Positions 27,005 through 34,622 of a stretch of DNA of 64,000 nt are shown here, piece by piece (position 1 is the first letter of the stretch; each line of letters begins with the position of its first letter). The position numbers and the translations under genes are program-made. The DNA comes from Hyphobacterium sp. SN044 (GTDB taxonomy: Bacteria; Pseudomonadota; Alphaproteobacteria; Caulobacterales; Maricaulaceae). The notes beneath the pieces were generated by a model. The model was not told the origin of the DNA. It made no database searches and saw only the letters and a program-made list of their open reading frames with translations. The stretch is taken from assembly GCF_021864465.1 (NCBI RefSeq), contig NZ_JAKKUV010000004.1:62001-126000 (forward strand), in the 5' to 3' direction.

Positions 27005-27186
27005 GCCGTTGTCGAGCTGCGCACGGCCGGCCAGGCCATGCCAGCCGCCAGGGCGGCCCCGAGTGACGGCCACGCAAAGGCGATGGCCTGGTCGATCAGG
27101 CCCTGGGTGAGACTGACTGCGGCGACGGACAGGCCGATGGCCACGATCGCGCCGGCGAGGGTCAGAAAGGCAAAACGCACAGGCAT
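27001..27186 (-). CDS. Small hypothetical protein with two membrane helices
   Basis: A 61-residue predicted membrane protein: helix VRFAFLTLAGAIVAIGLSVA, short loop, second helix near residues 28-50. Its stop codon overlaps the stop of the convergent GNAT-nitrilase gene. ATG at 27186 or GTG at 27195 could start it; GGAG stands just before the GTG. No family is recognised, and codon use is the main support, so it could be spurious. Confidence 0.45.
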   Translation of the reverse strand: MPVRFAFLTLAGAIVAIGLSVAAVSLTQGLIDQAIAFAWPSLGAALAAGMAWPAVRSSTTA

Positions 27187-27352
27187 TACGCGCACGTCTC
27201 CGCACCTTGAGCGGAGACCCTAACCCGACTCCGCTAAAATCCGGTTAGCGGCTGCAAGTGGCGGGATTTTCGCGGTTCCGGGGCGGAACACGGGCCATGC
27301 CGGGACGTTGCCTAACCGGGACGGGGGAACACACATTCAAGGAGTCCTCCCC

Positions 27353-27922
27353 ATGACCCAACGCATCGAAGGCAAACGCATCGCCATTCTCGCCGCCGAC
27401 GGTTTCGAGGAAGCGGAACTGTTCCAGCCCAAGGAAGCGATCGAGCAGGCCGGCGGTGAAGCCGTTGTGGTTTCGCTGAAACCCGGCGAGATCGAAGCCA
27501 ATCGCCATCGCGAGAAAGGCAAGGCCGTGGCCGTCAACGCCACGATCGATGCCGTATCCGCCTCCGAATTCGACGCGCTGATGGTGCCCGGCGGGCTGTT
27601 CTCGCCCGACGCGCTGCGCAAGGAGGAGAAGGTCCGCAACTTCGTCCACGACTTCTTCGCCCAGAAGAAGCTGGTGGGTTCGATCTGCCACGGGCCGCAG
27701 GTGCTGATCGACGCCGACGTCGTCAGCGGCCGCAAGATGACGGCGATCGAGAATATCCGCACCGATCTCTCCAATGCCGGCGCGAAGGTCGTCGACGAGG
27801 AAGTCGTCGTCGATGAAGGCCTGATCACCAGCCGGACGCCGAAAGACCTCAACGCGTTCTGTTCCAAGCTGGTCGAGGAGATCTGCGAGGGTAAACATGC
27901 CGCGCAGGCACAATCCGCCTGA
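27353..27922 (+). CDS. DJ-1/PfpI family protein
   Basis: A 189-residue cytoplasmic protein of the PfpI/YhbO subgroup. Motifs are IAILAADGFEEAELFQP at the N-terminus, ALMVPGGLFSPDALR in the middle and VGSICHGPQVL with the nucleophilic Cys at the elbow (about residue 111). Members act as glyoxalase/deglycase-like stress proteins or putative peptidases. A strong AAGGAG lies 9 bases before ATG 27353, and a terminator follows the gene, so it appears to be a single-gene unit. Confidence 0.92.
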   Translation: MTQRIEGKRIAILAADGFEEAELFQPKEAIEQAGGEAVVVSLKPGEIEANRHREKGKAVAVNATIDAVSASEFDALMVPGGLFSPDALRKEEKVRNFVHDFFAQKKLVGSICHGPQVLIDADVVSGRKMTAIENIRTDLSNAGAKVVDEEVVVDEGLITSRTPKDLNAFCSKLVEEICEGKHAAQAQSA

Positions 27923-27948
27923 CCGGATCTCCGGCTTCGAACGGGGAG

Positions 27949-27973
27949 GGGCGGCCCATGCGGCCGCCCTTTT
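27949..27973 (+). terminator. Rho-independent terminator after PfpI gene
   Basis: Perfect 8-bp stem GGGCGGCC / GGCCGCCC with loop CATGC, followed by TTTT, 26 bases after the stop codon. Confidence 0.85.
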
Positions 27974-28064
27974 CGCGCGGGAACAGGAGACGGCGTGCGG
28001 CATGATCCCGCACACCGGTTCCTGCCGCTTCGTGTTAGCCTTCCGGGATCAGCAGGAGGGACTC

Positions 28065-28235
28065 ATGAACGAACGCAAGATCTCGATCGAACAGCATAGC
28101 GGCATCGGCCTGCTGTGGTTCGGCGGCTGGCTGTTCTCGATCGGCTATCTCAATCTGGGCTTCTGGCAGGGCCTGCTCGGCCTGTTCGTCTGGCCGTATT
28201 TCCTCGGCGCCCATTTCATGCCGGTGGCGGGCTAA
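28065..28235 (+). CDS. Small hypothetical membrane protein
   Basis: A 56-residue protein with a short polar N-terminus (MNERKISIEQHSG) and two closely spaced hydrophobic, Trp/Gly/Phe-rich segments (LLWFGGWLFSIGYL and GLLGLFVWPYFLGAHF). It resembles the many short two-helix inner-membrane proteins of alphaproteobacteria. CAGGAGGG sits 6 bases before the ATG, which supports real translation. No function can be assigned. Confidence 0.7.
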   Translation: MNERKISIEQHSGIGLLWFGGWLFSIGYLNLGFWQGLLGLFVWPYFLGAHFMPVAG

Positions 28236-28249
28236 TTGTTCTTCGCCCT

Positions 28250-28443
28250 CCCCCTTGAGGCTTCGATCCGTCCCAGAGGGCGAAACGCTCCAGTGGAGCG
28301 TTTCGAGGGGAGGAGGGCCGGGAGGCTGCGCGTCAGCCAGCCGACCGGGGTAGGGGTGTGTTGATTGCGAACTCACCCCACCCCGCTCACGTCGACCTGA
28401 AGGTCGCCGCTCGCGTCCCTCCCCTTCAAGGGGAGGGAAGAGC
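28250..28443. repeat. REP-like intergenic palindromic repeat cluster
   Basis: Contains nested imperfect palindromes: CGAAACGCTCCA/TGGAGCGTTTCG, CGACCTGAAGGTCG and CCCTCCCCTTCAAGGGGAGGG. The last resembles one arm of the element at 56947-56970. No reading frame is supported here. Such elements are common between genes in alphaproteobacterial chromosomes. Confidence 0.7.
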
Positions 28444-28445
28444 AC

Positions 28446-29096
28446 TTAGAGCAACGCCCCGGCAATCCCGTCGAAAATGAACTGCGCGGCGAGAGCGGCG
28501 AGGATGACGCCCAGGATGCGGGTGATCATCGCGGCCAGCGTGTCGCCGATCAGACGCATCAGCGGTCCGACGGCGAGGAAGATGACAAGGCAGAGAACGA
28601 GGTTCGCGCCGAGGCCTGCGAGTACGGCCAGCTGACCGCCGATGGTTTCGCCGTCGCCCGACATGAACAGCATCACCGAGGCGATCGCGCCCGGACCGGC
28701 GAGCATCGGGATCGCCATCGGGAAGACCGAGATGTCCTCTTCCGACGTCATCGGCGTGCCGTCCTCATGGGTCATGTTCTCGACCCGCTCCTCGCGGCGT
28801 TCGGTGCGCTTTTCGAAGATCATGTCGAGCGCGATCATGAACAGCAGCACGCCGCCGGCGGCGCGGAAGGCGTCGAGGCTGATGTGGAGCGCACCCAGCA
28901 GCCACTCGCCGAGATAGGCGAACATGAGCAGGACGCCGGTCGCGATCAGGACCGACTTGATGGCCATGGCGCGGCGATGCTTCGGGCTCGACTGGTCGGT
29001 CAGCGCGGCGAAGATCGGCGCCACGCCGATCGGGTCGATCACGACGAAGAAGGTGACGAAGCTGGCGCTCAGAAGCGAAAGTTCGAAGCCGGTCAT
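28446..29096 (-). CDS. MarC family integral membrane protein
   Basis: A 216-residue inner-membrane protein with about six helices. The family signature FFVVIDPIGVAPIFAALT is in the first helix and the repeat-related VFPMAIPMLAGPGAIASVML in the fourth, with a hydrophilic loop (EKRTERREERVENMTHEDG) between. MarC/UPF0056 proteins are transporters of uncertain function; the historical link to multidrug resistance is not upheld. AGGA lies 8 bases before the start. It has no evident functional tie to its neighbours. Confidence 0.92.
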   Translation of the reverse strand: MTGFELSLLSASFVTFFVVIDPIGVAPIFAALTDQSSPKHRRAMAIKSVLIATGVLLMFAYLGEWLLGALHISLDAFRAAGGVLLFMIALDMIFEKRTERREERVENMTHEDGTPMTSEEDISVFPMAIPMLAGPGAIASVMLFMSGDGETIGGQLAVLAGLGANLVLCLVIFLAVGPLMRLIGDTLAAMITRILGVILAALAAQFIFDGIAGALL

Positions 29097-29191
29097 GGCG
29101 ACATCCTGCGGGTCTGGTGTTGAGGCCGCCGCGTATCATGGCACAGCACGATTGGCGACACCGCGCCCCGGCATTCCGGGTTTGCTTTAAC

Positions 29192-30490
29192 TCAGTCCTG
29201 CTGTTCAGCCTTCTGCCGCCCGAGATAGAAGACCGGGATGCCGATCACGACGAGCAGCAGCCCCCAGGCAATCACTTCAAGCCCGGACCCCAGAATGGCA
29301 AAACAGGCGTAGAGCGCCGCCGCAGCGGCGAGCGCCGCCCAGGCGCGTCCTGACCGCCAGGAATGCCGGAATTCCGCCAGCGCGCTGACGAGGTAGGGCG
29401 CGAGCGTCATCAGCGTCGAAATCATCAGCATGAAGGTGAAGGCACCGACGAGGCCGCGTGTGTAGTTCGCGATCAGGAGGATGGAAGACAGGGTCGAGGC
29501 CGCGATCAGGGAGAAGGCCGGCGCGCCTTGCCGGTTCAGCCGGGCAAAGACTTTCGGGGCCAGCCGGTCGAGCGCGACGGCCATCGGCATCTGGCCCGAC
29601 ACGAAGATGTTTCCATTCATCGATCCGGCCGTGGCGACCAGAGCGCCGGCGGCGATCATCATCGGCCCCCAGGTGCCGAGATTGCGGGCCGCATCGGCGA
29701 AGGGCGATGTGGACGCCGCCAGTTCTTCAGCCGGAACGAGCAGCATCACCGCAGCGGTCGCGGCGATATAAACGAGGGTCGTCACGATAACGCCGGCCAC
29801 CACGGCGCGGGGAATGGTCCGTTCCGGGTCTGTGACTTCGCCCGCCGGAATGGTTCCCGCCTCCATGCCCGCAAACGCCCACATCGTCAGGAGGGCGCAG
29901 GCGGCGAGAACGCCGGTGACCGAACCACCGGACGGGTTGACCTCCGGCAGGTTGGCGCTGTCGCCGAACGCCAGGCCGGCGAGAATGATGACGCCGAGCG
30001 GAATGAGTTTCAGGATCGTCATCACGAGCTGGACGATCCCGGCCTCCCGCGTGCCGCTGATCGACACGCCGGTGAGGGTCCAGATCAGGGCGAGGGCCGT
30101 GACGGCCTGCAGGATGGCGTTGTCCGACAAGGCCGGAATGAAGACGGTGAGATAGCCGGTGAAGGCGACCGCCACCGCGGCCGTCGCCGTCCACACCGAC
30201 GCCCAATAGCCCCAGCCGACGAGGAAGCCGGGCAGCTCGCCGAAGGCGTCGTGCGCATAGGCGTAGGGACCGCCGGTGCGTTTCGTCCGGCTGGCGAGAC
30301 GGCCAAGGATCAGCGCAATGGCGATCGATCCCGCGCCGGTGATCAGCCAGCCGCCGAAGCTCAAAAGACCGTAGGGTGCGAGGACCGTCGGCAGGAGGAA
30401 GACGCCGGAGCCGATCATCACACCGACGGTGAGCGACCAGACACCCCAGAAGCCGAGCGGCTTTGCCGCTTCTTTCGGTGTTTCGCTCAT
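29192..30490 (-). CDS. APC-superfamily amino acid/polyamine transporter
   Basis: A 432-residue permease with twelve predicted helices. TM1 carries the unwound-helix motif VGVMIGSGVFLLPT and TM6 the AFAGMEAGTIPAGEVTDPER region, both characteristic of the basic amino acid/polyamine antiporter branch (AdiC, PotE, CadB types). It lies 20 bases downstream of the Rieske oxygenase gene, on the same strand, and is near both putrescine routes. Transport of arginine, agmatine, ornithine or putrescine is therefore the best guess, but the substrate is not fixed by sequence alone. Confidence 0.85.
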   Translation of the reverse strand: MSETPKEAAKPLGFWGVWSLTVGVMIGSGVFLLPTVLAPYGLLSFGGWLITGAGSIAIALILGRLASRTKRTGGPYAYAHDAFGELPGFLVGWGYWASVWTATAAVAVAFTGYLTVFIPALSDNAILQAVTALALIWTLTGVSISGTREAGIVQLVMTILKLIPLGVIILAGLAFGDSANLPEVNPSGGSVTGVLAACALLTMWAFAGMEAGTIPAGEVTDPERTIPRAVVAGVIVTTLVYIAATAAVMLLVPAEELAASTSPFADAARNLGTWGPMMIAAGALVATAGSMNGNIFVSGQMPMAVALDRLAPKVFARLNRQGAPAFSLIAASTLSSILLIANYTRGLVGAFTFMLMISTLMTLAPYLVSALAEFRHSWRSGRAWAALAAAAALYACFAILGSGLEVIAWGLLLVVIGIPVFYLGRQKAEQQD

Positions 30491-30509
30491 TTCCCCCCCT
30501 TTCCGGCCC

Positions 30510-31580
30510 TCAGCCGGTTTGCGCGTAGACCTCGCGCAGATAATTGTGCCATTGCCAGAGTGCGGTTTCCTGCGCCGGGCAGTAGCGGCCCGGTTCGTAG
30601 ACGCCGGTTTCGAGCGCCTTCTGGACGTGCTGGCAGATCAGCCGGTCCTCTTCCTGGACGCTGTCGGAGAAGGCGTCATCCTCGCTCGCGCGCGCCTCGT
30701 TTCCGGGCGCGTAGTAGAAGTCGAACTCCACCCGGCACCGGTCCGGCCCGTCGGCGACGATGCGGTTGGTCTGCATCCGCCCGGGCAGGATGTTCAGCAT
30801 CGTGTTGGGGAAGAGGAAGACGTAGAGCGCCTCGCCCTTCGCATAGGGTCCCGTCTCGCCGCTGACGGGCGAGACCTGGATCGAGCCCCAGTCGAACAGT
30901 TCGATCCGGTAGTCGCGATAGTCGATCAGCGCATTGAGACCGGGGTGCAGGACCGGGACGTGATAGCCCTCGAGATAATTGTCGGCATAGACTTTCCAAT
31001 TGCTCTCGACGGTGTAGACGCGGCTCGAATGGTGGCGCATCGCACCCAGCCGGTAGGGTTCGAGCCGGGCGCCGATATCGCCGATGACGGCGTCGAAGTC
31101 CGGGCCGTTTCCGGCGCTGGCGAAGACCATGCCCTGCCATTCGCGCACTTCGATGGGCCAGAGCGCGATCTGGCGGTGATCGAAATCCGCCGCGCCCTGC
31201 ATTTCCGGGGCGACTTTCAGCCGGCCGTCGAGATCATAGATCCAGCCATGATAGGCGCAGCGCAGGCGCTTCGCGCCCTTGCCGTCGCAAAGCGCGAGCG
31301 GCCCGGCGCGGTGACGGCAGATGTTGAAATATCCGGCGAGCGAACCATCGGGCTTGCGCACGATGACGACCGGCTTGCCACCCAGTTCGCGGACGATGTG
31401 GTCGCCCGGTCCGGCCAGCGCCGAGGCGGGCGCGACGGCCTGCCAGCCCGGTGCCAGCAGGCGGTCCGCGTCGAAACGGTGCCAGGCCTCGCCACAATAG
31501 AATGCGGCGGGCAGGGCGGAGGCCAGCTCGAGCGGCTTTTGTTCCAGGCCCTGGCGCCGCGGTGATGCGTGATCGTCCAT
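30510..31580 (-). CDS. Rieske non-heme iron oxygenase, alpha subunit (choline monooxygenase/GbcA-like branch)
   Basis: A 356-residue oxygenase component. The Rieske [2Fe-2S] site is CRHRAGPL...CAYHGW (residues ~88-110). The catalytic domain has NWKVYADNYLEGYHVPVLHPG with the two His ligands of the mononuclear iron and a later acidic ligand region (VQEEDRLICQHVQ). The NYLEGYHVP pattern and MLNILPGRMQTN resemble enzymes that hydroxylate N-methyl groups of quaternary amines, such as choline monooxygenase and GbcA. No reductase gene is adjacent. It lies between a DHS-like gene and an APC permease, so an amine or polyamine substrate is worth considering. Confidence 0.85.
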   Translation of the reverse strand: MDDHASPRRQGLEQKPLELASALPAAFYCGEAWHRFDADRLLAPGWQAVAPASALAGPGDHIVRELGGKPVVIVRKPDGSLAGYFNICRHRAGPLALCDGKGAKRLRCAYHGWIYDLDGRLKVAPEMQGAADFDHRQIALWPIEVREWQGMVFASAGNGPDFDAVIGDIGARLEPYRLGAMRHHSSRVYTVESNWKVYADNYLEGYHVPVLHPGLNALIDYRDYRIELFDWGSIQVSPVSGETGPYAKGEALYVFLFPNTMLNILPGRMQTNRIVADGPDRCRVEFDFYYAPGNEARASEDDAFSDSVQEEDRLICQHVQKALETGVYEPGRYCPAQETALWQWHNYLREVYAQTG

Positions 31581-31632
31581 GGCCGGACGCTAGGTGCGCG
31601 GCACCCGGACGGCAAGGAAAAGCTTATGGGCC

Positions 31633-31667
31633 GAAACGAAAACGGCCGGAGCGCGCGCTCCGGCCGT
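31633..31667 (-). terminator. Rho-independent terminator after DHS-like gene
   Basis: Read on the minus strand: a 12-bp perfect stem (ACGGCCGGAGCG / CGCTCCGGCCGT) followed by TTTCGTTT. It separates the DHS-like gene from the Rieske/APC pair. Confidence 0.85.
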
Positions 31668-31693
31668 GATCATCCGCCTACGGAAGACGCGGT

Positions 31694-32740
31694 TTAATCG
31701 TTGAACATGTCGCCATAGCGGTGGCGCGGACGGGTCTTCCACGCGCCGCGATGGAAGACATCCGAGACGATGACCGGGGCGACGGTGGTCGCTTCGGCAT
31801 AGACCATCTGTTCCAGTGCCACATCGACCTTGCCCCAGGAGCAGGCTTCCTTGAGCGTCGAGGACGAACAGGCGCCGTCGCGCACGTCGGCGACGGTGAT
31901 CTGGACCGCATAGGCGTGCATCGGCACGTCCTCGCCGAGGATTTCCGCGCACACGACCGTGTCCTGCGCGAAGTTCTTCGGCACGCCGCCGCCGACCATG
32001 AACAGGCCGGTCGTGCCGGCCTTGATCTTGATGTCGGTCAGTTCGCGGAAGTCCGCCACCGAATCGATCGACAGATAGGGCTTGCCCGCCTTCATGCGCT
32101 GGACCTGGTGCTTCACCAGGCCGAAGCCGGCCGAGCAGTCGGAGAAGGCCGGGCAGAAGATCGGCACGCCGTGTTCGTAGCACTCCTGCACGAGCGAACC
32201 CGGCTTCTTGGCATTGCCGTCGGCGAGCCACTTGCCCATCGCCTTGATGTAGGAGCGCGAGGAGCGCGGACCGGGTTCAAGCATGTCGGCGATTTCGAGC
32301 GTGGCGTGGTCGCAGGCCTGCAGCTCTTCCTCGTCGATATAGGTGTCGTAGATGCGGTCGATATAGAGGTCGCGCAGGATGCGGTCGTCCGGGATTTCCT
32401 TCGCCTGGTAGTGCTTGAAGCCCATGGCTTCGAAGAAATCCATGTCGACGATGGCGGCGCCGGTCGAGACGATGGCGTCGACCATGTTGTTACGCACCAT
32501 GTCGCGCCAGACATGCATGCAGCCGCCAGCGGAGGTGGAGCCGGCCAGCGTCAGGATGACAGAGCAATCCGGGTCCTCGACCGCGGCCTGCAGGATGCGC
32601 GCGGCGCGGGCGGCATCGCGCGAGGTGAAGGACATTTTCTCCCACGCGTCGATGATGACGCGCCCGTCGAAGGACGCGATGTCGATATGCTCGACGGGGC
32701 TGTCGAGGAGTTTGGCTTTTTCGTTCGACCGTTCAGTCAT
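31694..32740 (-). CDS. Deoxyhypusine synthase-like protein (possible homospermidine/spermidine-forming enzyme)
   Basis: A 348-residue NAD-dependent enzyme of the deoxyhypusine synthase family. NAD-fold motifs LTLAGSTSAGG and IVSTGAAIVDMDFFEAMG are near the N-terminus. The catalytic lysine motif is conserved as KEACSWGKVD near residue 300, followed by VYAEATTVAPVIVSDVF. Eukaryotic/archaeal DHS modifies eIF5A with the aminobutyl group of spermidine; bacteria have no eIF5A substrate, and plant homospermidine synthase arose from DHS. Here the gene lies directly downstream of a fold-III ODC, so transfer of an aminobutyl group to putrescine is the likely reaction. It has its own terminator. Confidence 0.88.
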   Translation of the reverse strand: MTERSNEKAKLLDSPVEHIDIASFDGRVIIDAWEKMSFTSRDAARAARILQAAVEDPDCSVILTLAGSTSAGGCMHVWRDMVRNNMVDAIVSTGAAIVDMDFFEAMGFKHYQAKEIPDDRILRDLYIDRIYDTYIDEEELQACDHATLEIADMLEPGPRSSRSYIKAMGKWLADGNAKKPGSLVQECYEHGVPIFCPAFSDCSAGFGLVKHQVQRMKAGKPYLSIDSVADFRELTDIKIKAGTTGLFMVGGGVPKNFAQDTVVCAEILGEDVPMHAYAVQITVADVRDGACSSSTLKEACSWGKVDVALEQMVYAEATTVAPVIVSDVFHRGAWKTRPRHRYGDMFND

Positions 32741-32792
32741 GGTTGTTCAATACCTGTCGTTTCGAGGGTCGGGTGGCCCGCCCCCTAGCATG

Positions 32793-32833
32793 AAAAAGAC
32801 CGCTGCGTCCCGCCCGGAATGGCCGGGCGGGAC
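32793..32833 (-). terminator. Terminator between decarboxylase and DHS-like gene
   Basis: Read on the minus strand: 11-bp perfect stem GTCCCGCCCGG / CCGGGCGGGAC with a 5-base loop, then a GC stretch and TTTTTC. It lies 28 bases after the decarboxylase stop and suggests that the DHS-like gene depends on read-through or its own promoter. Confidence 0.75.
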
Positions 32834-32860
32834 GAAGGCGGGGTGATGCGGGAAGCCGGA

Positions 32861-34099
32861 CTAGCGCCGGCGCATCCGCTGCTTGCGCCGCTTGGCGCGC
32901 GGAAAGGCCAGCACCGATGCGCTGTGCTGGACGTGTTGCGGCTTGCGCTTGCCGTCATAGAGGCTCTGCCACGGGAAATCCCGGACCGCCGCCGTCTCGA
33001 CATCGCCGAAGCCGTTGAACCGGGTCGCCATGGCGGTGCCATAGGCGCCCAGCATGCCGATCTCGATGACGTCGCCTTCGCGGATGTCTGCCGGCAGGTC
33101 GTACGGGCCGGGCATGGAATCCATCGAATCGCAGGTCGGGCCGAACAGGCGGAAGGGGGCCATGTCGCCGCCCACTTCGCCGGTCTCGCGCCAGACGCGC
33201 ATCGGGAAGGGCCATTTGGCGTGCGCCATATCGAACAGGCAGCCATAGGAGCCGTCATTGAGATAGAGCGCGTCGCCCTTGCGCAGTTCGACCCGGGTGA
33301 GGATCGAGGTCGACTCCGCGCACAGCGCGCGGCCCGGCTCGCACCACAGATCGGCGTTCTCGAGCACCATCATCTCTTCGAAGGCGGCCTCGATCGCTGT
33401 GACATAGTCTTCCAGCGGCGGCGGCATCAGGCCCGGATAGATCGACGGGAAACCGCCGCCGACATCGACGATGTCGACCGTCACGCCGGCCCGCGCGATG
33501 AGGCGGCTCGCCTCCATCATCGCGGCGCGATAGGCGGACGGATCCATGCACTGGCTGCCGACATGGAAGCTGATGCCCAGCTCCGCGGCGACGCCGCGGG
33601 CCTTCAGGATCAGGTCAGGTGCGTCGAAGGCGCTGGCGCCGAACTTGCCGGCCAGCGGCAGGGCAGAGCCGGCATTCGATACGGCGATGCGCACGATGAG
33701 CGTCAGGTCCCTGGCGTGCTCGGTTTCCGTCAGGATCTTGTCGAGCTCGGCTTCGCAGTCGAGCACGAAGATGCGGACGTTATAGTCGAAATAAGCCTTG
33801 CGGATCGCATCGCGGCTCTTCACCGGATGCAGGAAAGCCGCGGTCGCACCGGGGCACCGTTCGCGCACCAGCCTCACTTCGTCCAGCGAAGCGACGTCGA
33901 AGAATCGGATACCGGCCGCGTAAAGGCCGTCGATGACCCATGGAGACGGGTTCGCCTTGACGGCGTAAAGCGTCTCTCCGGAGAAATTGTCCTGGAACCA
34001 GCGGGCCGCTACGGCCAGACGGTCAGGGCGCGCGCACGCGACCGGACCCTCGGAAAGCCGACGGCGGACCAGGTCCAGGGGCGAGTGGTACGTTTCCAA
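32861..34099 (-). CDS. Fold-III PLP-dependent ornithine/lysine decarboxylase
   Basis: A 412-residue alanine-racemase-fold decarboxylase producing putrescine (or cadaverine). Visible motifs are the PLP lysine in LYAVKANPSPWV (~residue 49), ISFHVGSQC, DVGGGFPSIYPG, CEPGRALCAE and the active-site Cys in FGPTCDSMDSM. The last 20 residues are very basic (AKRRKQRMRRR). The first codon is TTG at 34099, supported by AGGGGG 10 bases upstream and the absence of an ATG before residue ~190. A long leader lies upstream. Ornithine is the more probable substrate because of its pairing with a DHS-like enzyme, but fold-III lysine/ornithine specificity cannot be read securely. Confidence 0.9.
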   Translation of the reverse strand: METYHSPLDLVRRRLSEGPVACARPDRLAVAARWFQDNFSGETLYAVKANPSPWVIDGLYAAGIRFFDVASLDEVRLVRERCPGATAAFLHPVKSRDAIRKAYFDYNVRIFVLDCEAELDKILTETEHARDLTLIVRIAVSNAGSALPLAGKFGASAFDAPDLILKARGVAAELGISFHVGSQCMDPSAYRAAMMEASRLIARAGVTVDIVDVGGGFPSIYPGLMPPPLEDYVTAIEAAFEEMMVLENADLWCEPGRALCAESTSILTRVELRKGDALYLNDGSYGCLFDMAHAKWPFPMRVWRETGEVGGDMAPFRLFGPTCDSMDSMPGPYDLPADIREGDVIEIGMLGAYGTAMATRFNGFGDVETAAVRDFPWQSLYDGKRKPQHVQHSASVLAFPRAKRRKQRMRRR

Positions 34100-34330
34100 C
34101 GCACGAGACCCCCTGTGAGGCAGTTAACCCAATCCGGCATCGTCACCTCCGCCGGGAAAGCGGAAATAGGGTTTTCCGGACCCCGTGTAAAGAGGAAAAC
34201 GATGCGGTACTTCCCTGTCCCTGCACGGTCGGAGCCGTACTCCCTCCCCTTCATGCATAAAGGGGAATGTGACGGGAATGTGCCGAACGTCCGATTGTTC
34301 CCCAATTGCCCCGGATGACACAAAACCGCA
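34100..34330 (-). ncRNA. Structured leader of the decarboxylase gene (speF-type RNA candidate)
   Basis: The ~230-base transcribed leader (minus strand) precedes the TTG start. It contains local hairpins (ACGG/CCGT around 34225-34237, and CGGAAA/TTTCCG with loop ACCCTA around 34161-34178) and is compositionally distinct from flanking coding DNA. Alphaproteobacterial ornithine decarboxylase genes are known to carry a conserved 5' element, the speF motif, at this position. Membership is inferred from location and gene context; no covariance search was possible. Confidence 0.55.
34124..34258 (-). CDS. Putative 44-residue upstream reading frame in the decarboxylase leader
   Basis: An ATG at 34258 opens a frame for an Arg-rich peptide (segments GVRLRPCRDREVPHRF and TGSGKPYFRFPGGGD) ending 24 bases before the decarboxylase TTG. 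The peptide could act like leader peptides that stall on ornithine or polyamines. No good ribosome-binding site is seen. A second overlapping frame starting at ATG 34254 (MKGREYGSD...) runs into the decarboxylase gene, so the open frame could be a by-product of RNA conservation. Confidence 0.35.
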   Translation of the reverse strand: MHEGEGVRLRPCRDREVPHRFPLYTGSGKPYFRFPGGGDDAGLG

Positions 34331-34470
34331 ACCGGTCTGTCGCGTCCGCGTCGCGGTTCTGACACCAAAAATTCATCGCCGTTTTCAGCACTGTGTCGAT
34401 GGCGGCACGGCCTCAATAGATAAAGAAATTCCAATAACTTAGCCGCCCGCTCCGAGACGGTTCGTGCAGT

Positions 34471-34499
34471 GTGACATTTCCTTGTCCGGTTCGTGACAT
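34471..34499 (-). promoter_or_regulatory. Pho-box-like array (minus strand)
   Basis: Minus-strand 7-mers ATGTCAC, CGGACAA, ATGTCAC with 4-base spacers (GAAC, GGAA), giving exact 11/22-base register. The outer two units match the Pho consensus well and the middle one is poor. Confidence 0.45.
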
Positions 34500-34512
34500 G
34501 GATGAAGCAGAA

Positions 34513-34541
34513 CCGTCATCCCGGCGTTGCAAATCTCGGAT
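34513..34541 (+). promoter_or_regulatory. Weak Pho-box-like array before lipoprotein gene
   Basis: 7-mers CCGTCAT, GCGTTGC, CTCGGAT in 11-base register on the plus strand, ~80 bases upstream of the lipoprotein start. The first is a good match and the others are degenerate. Confidence 0.3.
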
Positions 34542-34622
34542 TGTTTCCCGGCGATTTCGCAGGCGGCGCGTCATGGCCGCCGGCGGAGCGTTCCGTTTGC
34601 GCCATCAATCCGGGGGACACCC

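Larger units (their letters stand above)
34331..34622. promoter_or_regulatory. Divergent regulatory region between decarboxylase leader and repeat lipoprotein gene
   Basis: About 290 bases without a gene and locally AT-richer than its surroundings (34360-34440). It should hold the decarboxylase promoter (minus) and the lipoprotein promoter (plus). It carries two Pho-box-like arrays listed separately. Confidence 0.5.

Noticed and set aside
28250-28443. Possible CRISPR array
   Set aside because: Palindromic arms are not regularly spaced identical repeats with unique spacers.
31694-32740. Classical deoxyhypusine synthase acting on a protein
   Set aside because: Bacteria lack eIF5A, and the context is polyamine synthesis.
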